Of a DNA stretch of 35,777 bases, positions 8,643 to 19,481 are shown piece after piece. The stretch comes from Anaerococcus sp. (lineage in GTDB: Bacteria > Bacillota > Clostridia > Tissierellales > Peptoniphilaceae). Made by a program: the position numbers and the translations under genes. Numbering within the stretch: the stretch's first letter is position 1; every line of letters begins with the position of its first letter. The notes beneath the pieces are model-generated. The model did not search any database, was not told the DNA's origin, and saw nothing but the letters and a program-made list of their open reading frames with translations. The stretch covers positions 1-35,777 of the forward strand of contig JALEUV010000102.1 of the NCBI GenBank assembly GCA_022780515.1, in the 5' to 3' direction.

Positions 8643-9754
8643 GATTGTTGCACCTATCAGACCTTCATATTGGAAAAAGCTTGGGGGCCTATGACTTATT
8701 AGAAGACCAAAGGCATGCCCTCGAGCAAATCTTATCTATCATAGAGTCAAGGGATGTCGACCTTGTAATGATAGCTGGGGATATTTTTGATACGTCTATT
8801 CCTAGCTCTGAGGCCCTAGATCTTTATTCTTATTTTGTAGAAAGAATTGTATTTGACCTCAATAAGAATGTGTTAGCTATTCCTGGAAACCACGATTCTA
8901 GTAAGAGGCTTGATATTAACAGGAAATTCTATAGGTCCAATAATTATTACTTGGTGGGCGACCTTGATGTGAAGCCAATAAGCTTTAGTGATGACTTAGG
9001 TCCTATTAATTTTTACCTTATTCCCTTTGTGTCTATTAATAGGGCGAGGGCAGAAATTGACGATTCTATTGAGGATTTTTCTGATGTTTATAGGAAGCTT
9101 TTGGAAAATGTTGATTATAAGGGTCGTAATGTCCTTATTACCCATTGCTATGCGACAGACCTTGGTGGAAAACTTGGAAAAGAGACCTACAATGAAGATC
9201 AAAAACCTCTAAGTGTCGGTGGCTCTGACTTTATGGATGTAGACTTGTTTAGGAATTTTGACTATGTTGCCCTTGGTCACTTGCATAGGGCCCATTTTGT
9301 CAAGGAAGAAAAGATTAGGTATGCTGGTACCTTTATGAAGTATTCTTTTGATGAAATTAAGACAAGAAAGTCTGTTACCCTGGTTGATCTAGGGGATAGC
9401 CTTGAGGTAGAAAAGATTGAGATAAGTCCCCTCCGTGATCTAGAGATTAGGGAAGGGTTTTTTGAAGAAATTCTAAGGGGAGAGCCTTCAGATGCCTATA
9501 TCAAATTTCTGATAAAGGATGACTTTACTATAGAAAATGCTATGGCTAAGTTAAGGACTAAGTTTCCCCATGCAGTATCGCTTAGCTATGTAAACAAGGG
9601 GGCCTTGAGTAAGAATTTTCACGAGATAGATATTGACCTTGAGAATAAGGACTTAATTGACTTGTTTAAGGACTTTTATTCTTATAAGATGGATGAGGAT
9701 TTATCCAAGGGGGACCTAGAAATATTGAGGAGGATAGCTGATGAGACCTTCTAA
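8639..9754 (+). CDS. sbcD: Exonuclease SbcCD subunit D (Mre11-like nuclease)
   Basis: LLHLSDLHIGKSLG, MIAGDIFDTSIPS, AIPGNHDSSKRL, ALGHLHRAHFV phosphoesterase motifs; TTG start overlapping the yaaA stop. Confidence 0.95.
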   Translation: MRLLHLSDLHIGKSLGAYDLLEDQRHALEQILSIIESRDVDLVMIAGDIFDTSIPSSEALDLYSYFVERIVFDLNKNVLAIPGNHDSSKRLDINRKFYRSNNYYLVGDLDVKPISFSDDLGPINFYLIPFVSINRARAEIDDSIEDFSDVYRKLLENVDYKGRNVLITHCYATDLGGKLGKETYNEDQKPLSVGGSDFMDVDLFRNFDYVALGHLHRAHFVKEEKIRYAGTFMKYSFDEIKTRKSVTLVDLGDSLEVEKIEISPLRDLEIREGFFEEILRGEPSDAYIKFLIKDDFTIENAMAKLRTKFPHAVSLSYVNKGALSKNFHEIDIDLENKDLIDLFKDFYSYKMDEDLSKGDLEILRRIADETF

Positions 9755-12700
9755 GCTAACCATGCGTGGCTTCATTACCTACAAGGATGAAGTTAGTATA
9801 GATTTTGAAAAGCTTTATAAGAAGAAAATATTTTTGATTTCTGGAGATACTGGTTCAGGCAAGACTACCATCTTCGATGCCATAAACTATGCCCTATATG
9901 GGGTATCATCCAGGGGTATCGATAATTTGAGGAGTGATTTCCTTACAGAAGATGATCCCTACACCTATGTGAATCTGGACTTTGTAGTTGGAGATAGGTC
10001 CTATAGGATAGAGAGAATTCCAAGGCAAAGGGCAAGAAAGACTAAGAAAGCTCAAAATATCAGTAATAGCGTTGCCCTTTTTGATACGACCAAGGAAAAG
10101 AAACTATTATCTGAGAAGAGCAAGGATACAGATAACCAAATCAAAAAAATAATAGGCCTTGACCAAAGGCAATTTTCTAAGGTTATGCTCTTAGCTCAAG
10201 GGGAATTTCAAGAATTTCTCAAGGCATCCTCCAAGGACAAAGCGAGCCTGTTGGGAGATATCTTCAAAACCTATGAATATAAGGATTTCGAAGATAGGAT
10301 AAAGGATTACGCCAAGGAAGCTATAGCCAAGGCAGAATTTATTGATACTAAGCTAGAAGACCTATTGATCAATAACGAAGATTTGAAAACTTTGATCGAT
10401 AAGGACCTTATCATAACCCATGACTTTGAAGAGATTTTGGCAAGGTTAAAGGGGAAATATAGGGAACTTAGTGAAAGTCACATGGCTGGTAAGAAAGGAT
10501 TAGATGAAAAAGAAAAAAGCTTGGTAGACCTCTATGAGAAATTAAATAAGGGCAAGAGCTTCAATGAATCTATAAAAATCCTAGAGGAAATAGAAAAAGA
10601 TCTTGCAAGGGAGAAGCAAAAAGAATCTTCCTACAAGGACCTTAAAACCGAACTTGACCTAGCCCAAAAGGCGTCAAATATCGAGATTTACGAAAATAGG
10701 CTAAGGTCAAATACCAAGGACCTAGAAGAAGAGAAGTCCTTCTTAGAAAAATTAAAGGAAGATATTAAAATCAAGGACCTTGCCTTTAGGGAAATAAAAG
10801 AGGCCTTCGATAATAAGAAAGACCTAGAAAAAAGCCTAGAAGCAACTAAGGATAAGGGCAAGGACTTACGAAAACAAATCATAGATTTTAATAACTTTAA
10901 ACAAAGCGAGAAGGCCTACAAGGATCTTGAAGGTCTAAGGGAAGACTATAATAAGGTCCTAAAGGAAGAAAATGACCTTACAAAAGCCAAAGAAGAACTT
11001 AGCAGAGAAAGATCCCTAGTAGATGAGCTAATCTTCTCCCTAAGGGATAAGGAAAGTATCCTAAGAGAAAATCTTGATAGGTCAAACAATGACTTAAAAG
11101 ATCTAAAAGACCTTTACCAAAGGGCGAGAGATTTAAATAAACTAGAAGCAGATATCAAAGCCCTTAGTGATAGTAAAAAGGCCCTTGCGAAAAAGGAAAA
11201 GTTAGCCCTAAAAAACCTTGATCAAATTCAACTAAATACCTACATAGATAGGCTAAATGAAAGTGGAATTTGTCCTGTATGTGGAACTTCTCATGAAGAT
11301 AAATTTCCAAAATACCAAATCGAAAATTATGATATAGATGATATTAGAAAAAATATGGCAGATCTCACTTCTAGAATTGAATACAAAAATGACAAGGCAG
11401 GAGAGATTAGCCAAAGCCTAAAAGAAGCACTTAGCCTAGAGCTTTTGGAGGAAAAAATTAAGACAACCTCATCTGATATAGAAAATTATCAGGAAAAAAT
11501 AAGACTCTTAGCTAAAAAAATCAAAGAGAAGAAAAGTGCAAGAATCAGCTTGGTAGAAGATATTGACAAACTTTCCGAAAAAATCGAAGTTAAAAAGCAA
11601 GCAATCAATGCCCTTGACCAAAAGCTTAGTAAGTCGAAGGAAATAGAAGCCAATTACCTTGCTCAAAAGGATATCTTCCTAGACTTTGATGAGGAGAAAA
11701 AAAATTCTGAGATAAAAAAACTAAGAGATATCTATAAAAAAGATAAGGAAAAGCTTGATAATATCAACGATTCCTACACCAAGGGCCTAGTCGAGATAAA
11801 TAATATAAGGCAAAATATAGCCAATAGCCAAAGGCAAATAGAAAACCTAGAAGAAAAAGATAGGGCCTACAAGGAAGAATTCGAGGAGAAGTTGGCCCAA
11901 GTCTTCGAAAACTATGGGCTATATAAGTCTTCCAAGGAAAATATGGCATGGCTTAGCCCTAGAAAAGATGAAATAGAAGGATACTTTAAAAATTTAGAAA
12001 GACTCCTTACAAGGTTAGATACCTACAAGGACTTTAGGGGAAAAAGCCCAGTCGACCTTAAAAAGATTGAAGAGATGATAGAAAATACCCAATGGGAAAA
12101 AGAAAAGATATCTGCAGATATCAATGAAATCTACTTAGGTCTTAATCTTTATGAAAAAATCATCTCATCTGTAGAAGACCTAGAAGAAAGCTTTGCTGCC
12201 AATACCAGGGAGGCAGACAATCTAGCTAGACTTTCTAAGGTGGCAGATGGTTCTTATGGGAAGGTAGCTGGAAGGGAAAAGATAGACTTCGAGTCCTTTG
12301 TCTTGACCTATTACTTTGATAAGGTCCTAAGCTATGGCAATGCTAGGCTTCTTACAATGACTGACAATCAATTTACTATGGTTAGGTCTAGCAACAATTC
12401 TGACCAGAGGTCTAAGTCAGGTCTTGATATCGAGATCCTAGATGCCAATACTGGAAAGCTCAGGCCAGTCGAGACCCTATCAGGAGGGGAAACTTTCCTG
12501 GCATCTCTAAGTCTTGCCCTAGGCTTATCTGATGAGATAAGTGCCTCAAATGGGGGAATAAAGATGGGAACCCTCTTTATAGATGAGGGTTTTGGAACTC
12601 TTTCCAAGGATTATTTGGTAAATGTAATCAAGGCCATCGAAAAATTATCCAATGAAAACAAGCTCGTGGGTCTTATATCCCATGTCGATGACCTAAAAGA

Positions 12701-12770
12701 TGCCATAGATGCCAAGGTACTTGTTAGTTACGATCCTTCCTATGGAAGTAAAGTAGAGGTTTTAGCATGA
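9741..12770 (+). CDS. sbcC: Exonuclease SbcCD subunit C (Rad50-like SMC ATPase)
   Basis: Walker A ISGDTGSGKTTIFDAI, long coiled coil, zinc hook CPVCG, signature ETLSGGETFLASLSLALGLSD, Walker B TLFIDEGFGTL. Confidence 0.96.
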   Translation: MRPSKLTMRGFITYKDEVSIDFEKLYKKKIFLISGDTGSGKTTIFDAINYALYGVSSRGIDNLRSDFLTEDDPYTYVNLDFVVGDRSYRIERIPRQRARKTKKAQNISNSVALFDTTKEKKLLSEKSKDTDNQIKKIIGLDQRQFSKVMLLAQGEFQEFLKASSKDKASLLGDIFKTYEYKDFEDRIKDYAKEAIAKAEFIDTKLEDLLINNEDLKTLIDKDLIITHDFEEILARLKGKYRELSESHMAGKKGLDEKEKSLVDLYEKLNKGKSFNESIKILEEIEKDLAREKQKESSYKDLKTELDLAQKASNIEIYENRLRSNTKDLEEEKSFLEKLKEDIKIKDLAFREIKEAFDNKKDLEKSLEATKDKGKDLRKQIIDFNNFKQSEKAYKDLEGLREDYNKVLKEENDLTKAKEELSRERSLVDELIFSLRDKESILRENLDRSNNDLKDLKDLYQRARDLNKLEADIKALSDSKKALAKKEKLALKNLDQIQLNTYIDRLNESGICPVCGTSHEDKFPKYQIENYDIDDIRKNMADLTSRIEYKNDKAGEISQSLKEALSLELLEEKIKTTSSDIENYQEKIRLLAKKIKEKKSARISLVEDIDKLSEKIEVKKQAINALDQKLSKSKEIEANYLAQKDIFLDFDEEKKNSEIKKLRDIYKKDKEKLDNINDSYTKGLVEINNIRQNIANSQRQIENLEEKDRAYKEEFEEKLAQVFENYGLYKSSKENMAWLSPRKDEIEGYFKNLERLLTRLDTYKDFRGKSPVDLKKIEEMIENTQWEKEKISADINEIYLGLNLYEKIISSVEDLEESFAANTREADNLARLSKVADGSYGKVAGREKIDFESFVLTYYFDKVLSYGNARLLTMTDNQFTMVRSSNNSDQRSKSGLDIEILDANTGKLRPVETLSGGETFLASLSLALGLSDEISASNGGIKMGTLFIDEGFGTLSKDYLVNVIKAIEKLSNENKLVGLISHVDDLKDAIDAKVLVSYDPSYGSKVEVLA

Positions 12771-15700
12771 TAAATACAATTATTTCAAAAAATCCAGACC
12801 AAATATCAAATTATATCTACAAGGAAATAGAAAGGGATCTAAAGGCCCATAAAAAGGCAATTTTGCTAGTGCCAGAGCAATATACTCTCGAAAGTGATAT
12901 TAATTTTATAGAAAATATCGGATTTGATGCAGTGATGGATGCCAAGGTTTTATCCTTTTCTTCTCTAAAGTCTATGATTTTTAGAAAGATAGGTCTAGAA
13001 GAGAAAGACTTTTTATCTAAGCAAGGAAAGATTATGGTAATTACGAGCATTTTGCAAGACTTAAATGATGACCTTGCCCTCTTTAAGAACAAGGCTTCCA
13101 ATATTGATTTTGTCAATTCTATAAGCGATTTGATAGGAAGCTTTAAGGAGAACAATTTTGACCAAGAATTTTTTGCTAGGGTAGAAGAAAGCGAAGACGA
13201 GCTAACCAAAATTAAGTTTAGGGAGCTTAAGCTAATATTAGATGCCTATGAACAGACTCTAGGCGATAAGTTTGTCGATAATGAAGATAGCATGGCCTTC
13301 CTTAGTGAAAATATAAAGGCTTGCGACTTCCTAAAGGATGTTAATTTTTACTTTGATAAGTTCGATTCCCTATCAGACCTAAAGGCAGATTTTGTAGGGG
13401 CCTTACTTGATAATAATAATAAAATTACCTTTGGTATAACTCTTGATTATGCTTTGATAAAAAATCCTCTCCTATCCGACAAGGAATACTTTGATTCATC
13501 AATAAGGCTTTATAATAAGCTTAGATCCCTGGATACTTGTAAGGACATATTTTTGGAAGATAAGGAAGTAGAAAGCGATCTAGGCTACCTTGCCCATAAC
13601 TTCGAATCCTATAATCCTCAAAAATATAGGGGAAAGATTGAGAATATAAGGTTTATCGAAGCTCCATCTACCGTAGATGAGGTAGAGAGTCTTGCCATAA
13701 TTATAAATGTCCTCATCAAAAAATACGGACTTCGCTACAAGGATATAGGGGTCTATATAAGTGATGAGGAAGAATTCCAAAATGAACTTTCTAAAATCTT
13801 TAATAGGTATGACTTTCCCTATTTTATGGATAGGGAGAGGAAGCTTTCCGATAACCACATCATAAAGACCTTTGCAGCCATCCTAAGACTTGCCCTCTAT
13901 AAGTTTAATGAAGATGACCTAAGCTTTGTTCTAAGATCAAATATATTTACTTTTGGGGAAAATTTTGAGGCGAGGGCAATCAATTTTGATAATTTTATCA
14001 GAAATCGCAAGATTAAGGGAGAGATGGTCTTTGATGATAAGTATTTTGAAATGGATGAGGACTTTTATCGAAATATCTACAAGGATGATCCAAGGGGTCA
14101 GATAAAATTTGAAGAGAAGGTTAAAGAATACGAGGATATAAGGGCCATAAGGGCAAGGCTTTTGGACTTATTAGCTCCAATCCTTGGTATAGGAGAGGCT
14201 CCTGCAAGGGAGATTGTAGGGAAAATATATGAAGTTATAGACAATGAGGCCATCAAGTCTGGCATCTCGTCCTACCAAAATATCTTGCAAGAGATAGGGG
14301 ACTTGGATGACTTTAAGGAAAATCACCAGGTTTGGGATAAGTTTGTCGGAATCCTTGAAGAAATCAATAAGATTATGGGTGATCGCAAGACTAGTCTATC
14401 TAGGATATATGACTTAATTGAATCTACCTTAAAGGATATTTCTATAGGAATAATCCCACCAAGCAAGGACCACATCCTTGTAACAAGCCTCGCTAGGTCA
14501 AGGATTGCCAAGAGAAAGGTCAACTTTGTCCTAGGCCTAAATGATGTATTTTTCCCTAAGGGATCTAGGAATAACCTCATAATAGGAGAAGATAACCTTG
14601 ATTGCCTAAGAAAGATGGGACTTGATCTCAAAGTTTTTGATGAGGATCTAGAAGAGCGTGAAAAGCTAAGCCTTTATAGACTTATAACTATGTCAGAGAG
14701 GCTCTTCTTGTCTTTTAGCCTAGCCAACAAGGAGGGTGAAAAGATTAATAAGTCCATGGTCTTAACAGCCATTATGAAAATTTTTGGAGATGATAAGGCA
14801 AGGGTCGCAGACTATGCTATGATATATCCTAATAAGCTAAAGTATTCTAGCATAAAGTATAGTTTTAGCAAGGTTCAAGAATATGCCCTAAATATTATCA
14901 GGGATATAGGTAAAAAAATAGAAGTAAGTCCAAAGGAAAAAGACCTTGCCAAGGCCTTCCTATCCTACTTGGAAGCAAAGGAGAGGGTAGGACTTATCAA
15001 AAAAGCCTTGGTCTATACCAATGATAAGAAAAACTTGTCCGTGGATAATAGAAATAGCCTCTATAACAAAAACCACTTCAATATTTCTGAGATTGAAACT
15101 TATTCAAGGTGTCCATACAGGTATTTTATATCCTACGGGATAAGGCCAAATATAGAAGAGCCCTATGATATAGAAAGCCTTGAAGTAGGTAACATAGTCC
15201 ATAAGCTAATGGAAGATATAAGTAGCCAAATCAGTAAGAGAGAGATAAAAGATCTTAGCAAGGAAGAATTTGAAGAGCTCCTCCTAGAAGAATTTAAAAA
15301 GGCAACTTCGGAGAACCTGGATAAGACCCGTATATCTTCCCCTAGGAATAAATTTGTCCTAGAAAATGTCTACGATTCGACCAAGAATAATGCTCAGAAA
15401 TTGATGGATCAAATGAAAAATAGCGATTTTAAGATATATGCAGTAGAAGAAGACTTTGGCTATGATGAATCTTCTAGGCTTGATAAGGTCTTTGTTGATG
15501 ATATCAACTACCTTAGGGGGAGGATCGATAGGATAGACAAGGATAAGAATTTTGTAAGGGTAATAGACTATAAGACTGGCAATAAGGAATTTAAAATAGT
15601 AAATCTTCTAAATGGCATAGACCTTCAACTATTGATATATATGATGGCAATAGGAGATATGAAGGAAGAAATGATTCCTATAGGGGCCTTCTATATGCCC

Positions 15701-16138
15701 CTTGCCGATGAGTTAGTAAGCCTAAAAGAAGCCTATAACCAAGAATCCATAGAGGATAATAAGGCAAATAAGTTTAAGATGTCGGGCATCATAGTTGATA
15801 TAGATGGGGCAAGTAAGCTTTTGGATAAGAATGCTGATGATTTAGAAAATTCCACTATAATAGATGGGAAAAAAAGTGCAGAGCTTACAGAAAGAGAAGT
15901 AAGGCTCCTAGAAAATTTTGCCAAGAAGACTATATCAAACTTTATCAGAGAAATCAAAGATGGCTCTATCCAAATAGTTCCCCTAGCCTATGATCAAAAT
16001 TCCAATGAATGCCAATATTGTAGCTATAGGGGGATATGTAAGATCGACTACACCATAGACCAACTAAGGTATAGGATCTTTGATAAGGATAAGAGCATAG
16101 ATGGCCTAGAGGGGGATGATAATGATGGAATTTACTAA
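12767..16138 (+). CDS. addB: ATP-dependent nuclease subunit B (AddB/RexB type)
   Basis: 1123 aa; C-terminal nuclease with RCPYRYFISYGIRP, RIDRIDKDKNFVRVIDYKTG and Fe-S cysteines NECQYCSYRGIC; directly upstream of addA; ATGA overlap with sbcC. Confidence 0.93.
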   Translation: MINTIISKNPDQISNYIYKEIERDLKAHKKAILLVPEQYTLESDINFIENIGFDAVMDAKVLSFSSLKSMIFRKIGLEEKDFLSKQGKIMVITSILQDLNDDLALFKNKASNIDFVNSISDLIGSFKENNFDQEFFARVEESEDELTKIKFRELKLILDAYEQTLGDKFVDNEDSMAFLSENIKACDFLKDVNFYFDKFDSLSDLKADFVGALLDNNNKITFGITLDYALIKNPLLSDKEYFDSSIRLYNKLRSLDTCKDIFLEDKEVESDLGYLAHNFESYNPQKYRGKIENIRFIEAPSTVDEVESLAIIINVLIKKYGLRYKDIGVYISDEEEFQNELSKIFNRYDFPYFMDRERKLSDNHIIKTFAAILRLALYKFNEDDLSFVLRSNIFTFGENFEARAINFDNFIRNRKIKGEMVFDDKYFEMDEDFYRNIYKDDPRGQIKFEEKVKEYEDIRAIRARLLDLLAPILGIGEAPAREIVGKIYEVIDNEAIKSGISSYQNILQEIGDLDDFKENHQVWDKFVGILEEINKIMGDRKTSLSRIYDLIESTLKDISIGIIPPSKDHILVTSLARSRIAKRKVNFVLGLNDVFFPKGSRNNLIIGEDNLDCLRKMGLDLKVFDEDLEEREKLSLYRLITMSERLFLSFSLANKEGEKINKSMVLTAIMKIFGDDKARVADYAMIYPNKLKYSSIKYSFSKVQEYALNIIRDIGKKIEVSPKEKDLAKAFLSYLEAKERVGLIKKALVYTNDKKNLSVDNRNSLYNKNHFNISEIETYSRCPYRYFISYGIRPNIEEPYDIESLEVGNIVHKLMEDISSQISKREIKDLSKEEFEELLLEEFKKATSENLDKTRISSPRNKFVLENVYDSTKNNAQKLMDQMKNSDFKIYAVEEDFGYDESSRLDKVFVDDINYLRGRIDRIDKDKNFVRVIDYKTGNKEFKIVNLLNGIDLQLLIYMMAIGDMKEEMIPIGAFYMPLADELVSLKEAYNQESIEDNKANKFKMSGIIVDIDGASKLLDKNADDLENSTIIDGKKSAELTEREVRLLENFAKKTISNFIREIKDGSIQIVPLAYDQNSNECQYCSYRGICKIDYTIDQLRYRIFDKDKSIDGLEGDDNDGIY

Positions 16139-19100
16139 AGACCAAGAACTTGCTATAGATACAAGGGGTAAAAATATAGTAGTTTCTGCAGCAGCAGGAT
16201 CTGGTAAGACTTCTGTCCTAGTAGAGAGGATTTTGAGATTAGTAATAGATGACAAAGAAGATATAAGGTCATTTATAATAGTTACCTTCACCAACAAGGC
16301 TGCAATCGAGATGAAAGATAGGATAAGGTCAGGACTAGAAAAAAAGCTAAGGGAAAGTAAGGAAGATTTTAAATTTATAAGGGATCAAATAAAGGGTCTA
16401 AGGTCTGCCCATATACAAACCCTCCACAGCTTCTGTGCTGATATGCTTAGGGAAAACTTCTATTTCTTTGATGACCTATCTCCAAACTTTAAGGTGATAA
16501 ATGATAGGACTACTACAATTTTAAAAACAAGAGCCATGGACTTTGTCTTTGATAGGGCTTACGAAAAAATGGATGATAGTTTCAAGAAATTCCTCCATTC
16601 CTTTGGTTCATCTAAAAATGACAAGGGAGCAAGAGAAGTTATATTGAAGACCTACACCAAGTCAAGGGGTCAGATTGACCCTATGGGCTGGCTTGAGGAT
16701 GCCACTACAAAGGGCCTTAACCTTGACTTGTTTAAAAAGAGCTTAAGCCTAGAGCTTAGTCAAATAGAAGCCATGTCCTTAAATAATGTTAACATAGCCA
16801 AAGACAATCAAATGTCAGATAAGCTCTTGGGGATAGTTAATGAGGATTATGATATAGTTCGTGGACTTATATCCGATTACAACAAAGACTGGGATGACTT
16901 TATAAAAAAAATTATCAAGGTTACATTTCCTAGGATAGGCAAATTAAAGAGCGATGATAAAGCTGTCTATGAAAGAATAAAGGCAGATCGTGATGCCTAC
17001 AAGGATAGAATTAAAACTATAGGTAAAATCATAAAAAATTCTGACAGTCAAACCCTAGCCAAGTTTTCAGACTTAGAAAAAGAGCTTTTGGCAGAGATAA
17101 GACTCCTAGTTACAAACTTTGATTTGATTTATACAAGGCTTAAGGAAGAAAAATCTTATATGGACTTTGACGACCTAGAGCATAAGTTTATAGACCTCCT
17201 TAAAATAGATGAGGCTAGGGAGAAACTTAGGGGGAAGTTTAACCATATTTTCTTTGATGAATACCAAGATTCTAATGAAATCCAAAATTTCATAATCGAA
17301 AGCCTTAAATCTTCTAATAACTTGTTCTTTGTAGGGGATGTCAAGCAATCTATCTATGGCTTTAGGAGGGCTGAGCCAAAGTTGTTCTTAGAAAAACTTG
17401 ACTCCTACCAGGAAGATGATAACTCGACTAGGATAGATCTAAACCAAAATTTTAGGTCAGAGAAGGATATATTGGACTTTGATAACTTTATATTTGATAA
17501 TCTTATGACCAAGGAATCTTCTGATATTGACTACAAGGATGGGGGCCACAGGCTAAATTTCACCAAAAATAATCCAACTTCCTACAAAAAGGTAAATGTG
17601 AGAGTCTTAGATAAGAAAATTAGAGAAGAAGACTACCTGGTTGAGCTAATAGAAGAAATAAGGTCCCTTGGCTTTGCCTACAAGGATATAGCTATCTTAC
17701 TTAGGTCAGGGGCCAAGTCTTATATCTACGAAGAGGCCTTCAAAAAGGCAGGTCTCCCATTTTTTAATGACATATCCAAGGTCTCCTTTAGGGCAGTCGA
17801 GGTAGAATTTTTTATCAATATGCTAAAATATCTGGTAAACCCAAAGGATGATCTGGTCTTGCTATCAGTAATAAGGTCAGAAGTCTTTGGCTTTAGTGAA
17901 GATGATATAAGTGCAATCAAGCTTTCGGGAAAATTTACTAGCTTTGAAGAAGCCTTCTCTGCCTATGACAGGGCAGATGACTTAGGTGAGAGGATAAGAG
18001 ATTTTAAGTCCAACTTTAGGAACCTATCCTACCTTCTAACTATCAATAAACTATACGACTTTGGGAACTTGCTCTTTGAAAGCTCAGGCCTCTATGAATT
18101 TCTCCTAGGTCGAGATAGGTCTAGCGAGAGGATAGGCAATGTAAACGCCTTTATTGAAACCATGGGCGAATATGATAAGACCAACGATAATGGCCTCTAT
18201 GGCTTCCTATCCTATATAGAAACACTTTCTCTTAACCAAAGTGATAACATCCTTGAGGCAAGAGACTTATCAGCAAGTGAAGACCTGGTTAGGATAATGA
18301 CCATCCACAAGTCCAAGGGACTAGAATTTCCTGTGGTAATTCTAGCTGATAGTGCTAAGCAATTTAATAGGAAACACTTAATGGAAAGTGTTGTTTTTGA
18401 TGATGATATAGGGCTTGGTATCAATATTTCAGATTACAGTAACAAGGTAAGATTTGCTTCACTAAGCAAAAATATCATCAGTGAGAAAATAACTATCGAA
18501 AATAAAAAGGAAGAGATGAGAATCCTCTATGTGGCCATGACTCGACCAGAGACCATGCTTTTTATAACTGGAAATAAAAGTATGGCTACAGCCCAAAAGT
18601 TAAGGGCAAGGACTGACTTCCTAAATATGTCTTCCTACCTAGATTGGATATTAGCTATATTATCTGGAGAAAAAATGGCAGATCAAATTTATGAAGGGGC
18701 CTATTCTAGTAAACTAAGTGAGATTGCAAGACTTGATTTTGTAGATGAGGTTAAAGAGATTGATAAGTATGAAAAGGAAGACCTAAGGGATTTCTTAGAA
18801 GATAAGAAGGTAAATCCTAGCCTTTATAATGAAATAGAGAATCTCTATGATAGGGAATATCCCTTTGATGAAGATACGAGGAGCCTACTTAAGAGGTCAG
18901 TTACAGAAATCTCTAAGGACTTTGACCATAGGAGTTCGGGCTTTGAACCCTTTGATGACAGGACCTATAAGGAAAAATCTGATTTTAGAAAGCCAAATTT
19001 CTTGGAAGAAGAAAAGACCTACAAGGCTGTAGAAGTAGGATCTATTATCCATAGGGCCTTTGAAGTTCTTGACCTAAAGACCTATGACGAAGATAGCCTA

Positions 19101-19481
19101 GAGCTGGCCTTAGAAGAAAGTGTTAGGAAGGGTCTAATGGATAAAGCTGACCTCAAGGTCCTAGATTATGACTTGCTCTTAGGCTTCTTTAACTCAGATA
19201 TCTTACAAGAGGCACTTGTTTCATCTGTTGATATTAGAAAAGAAGAGTCCTTCCTCATGGTCTATGGGGACTCCTATATAAATGGACAGATAGACCTGAT
19301 GATAGAAAAGGAAGACGATATAATCCTTATCGACTTTAAGACTGATAGGGTAAAAAGAGAGGGGCTCTATGATAAGCAACTTAAACTTTATAAGTCAGCC
19401 ATCGAAAAGTCCCAAGCCAAAAATGTAAGCCATTGCTTTATTTATTGGTACAACTTCAATGAATTTGAAGAAATAAATTAA
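16116..19481 (+). CDS. addA: ATP-dependent helicase/nuclease subunit A (AddA)
   Basis: UvrD-like motifs: VVSAAAGSGKTSVLVERIL, IQTLHSFCADMLR, FDEYQDSNEIQ, VGDVKQSIYGFRRAEP, RIMTIHKSKGLEFPVVILAD, LYVAMTRPE; nuclease GQIDLMIEKEDDIILIDFKTDR. Confidence 0.97.
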   Translation: MIMMEFTKDQELAIDTRGKNIVVSAAAGSGKTSVLVERILRLVIDDKEDIRSFIIVTFTNKAAIEMKDRIRSGLEKKLRESKEDFKFIRDQIKGLRSAHIQTLHSFCADMLRENFYFFDDLSPNFKVINDRTTTILKTRAMDFVFDRAYEKMDDSFKKFLHSFGSSKNDKGAREVILKTYTKSRGQIDPMGWLEDATTKGLNLDLFKKSLSLELSQIEAMSLNNVNIAKDNQMSDKLLGIVNEDYDIVRGLISDYNKDWDDFIKKIIKVTFPRIGKLKSDDKAVYERIKADRDAYKDRIKTIGKIIKNSDSQTLAKFSDLEKELLAEIRLLVTNFDLIYTRLKEEKSYMDFDDLEHKFIDLLKIDEAREKLRGKFNHIFFDEYQDSNEIQNFIIESLKSSNNLFFVGDVKQSIYGFRRAEPKLFLEKLDSYQEDDNSTRIDLNQNFRSEKDILDFDNFIFDNLMTKESSDIDYKDGGHRLNFTKNNPTSYKKVNVRVLDKKIREEDYLVELIEEIRSLGFAYKDIAILLRSGAKSYIYEEAFKKAGLPFFNDISKVSFRAVEVEFFINMLKYLVNPKDDLVLLSVIRSEVFGFSEDDISAIKLSGKFTSFEEAFSAYDRADDLGERIRDFKSNFRNLSYLLTINKLYDFGNLLFESSGLYEFLLGRDRSSERIGNVNAFIETMGEYDKTNDNGLYGFLSYIETLSLNQSDNILEARDLSASEDLVRIMTIHKSKGLEFPVVILADSAKQFNRKHLMESVVFDDDIGLGINISDYSNKVRFASLSKNIISEKITIENKKEEMRILYVAMTRPETMLFITGNKSMATAQKLRARTDFLNMSSYLDWILAILSGEKMADQIYEGAYSSKLSEIARLDFVDEVKEIDKYEKEDLRDFLEDKKVNPSLYNEIENLYDREYPFDEDTRSLLKRSVTEISKDFDHRSSGFEPFDDRTYKEKSDFRKPNFLEEEKTYKAVEVGSIIHRAFEVLDLKTYDEDSLELALEESVRKGLMDKADLKVLDYDLLLGFFNSDILQEALVSSVDIRKEESFLMVYGDSYINGQIDLMIEKEDDIILIDFKTDRVKREGLYDKQLKLYKSAIEKSQAKNVSHCFIYWYNFNEFEEIN

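Noticed and set aside
12817-13209. Minus-strand 130-aa ORF inside addB (and similar antisense ORFs at 3817, 8996, 10688, 12368, 13580, 14323, 15733, 17156, 17726, 18212, 20695, 20750, 23612, 25992, 28150, 29140)
   Set aside because: Antisense shadows of confidently identified genes; low-complexity Ser/Leu/Lys-rich translations typical of AT-rich antisense frames.
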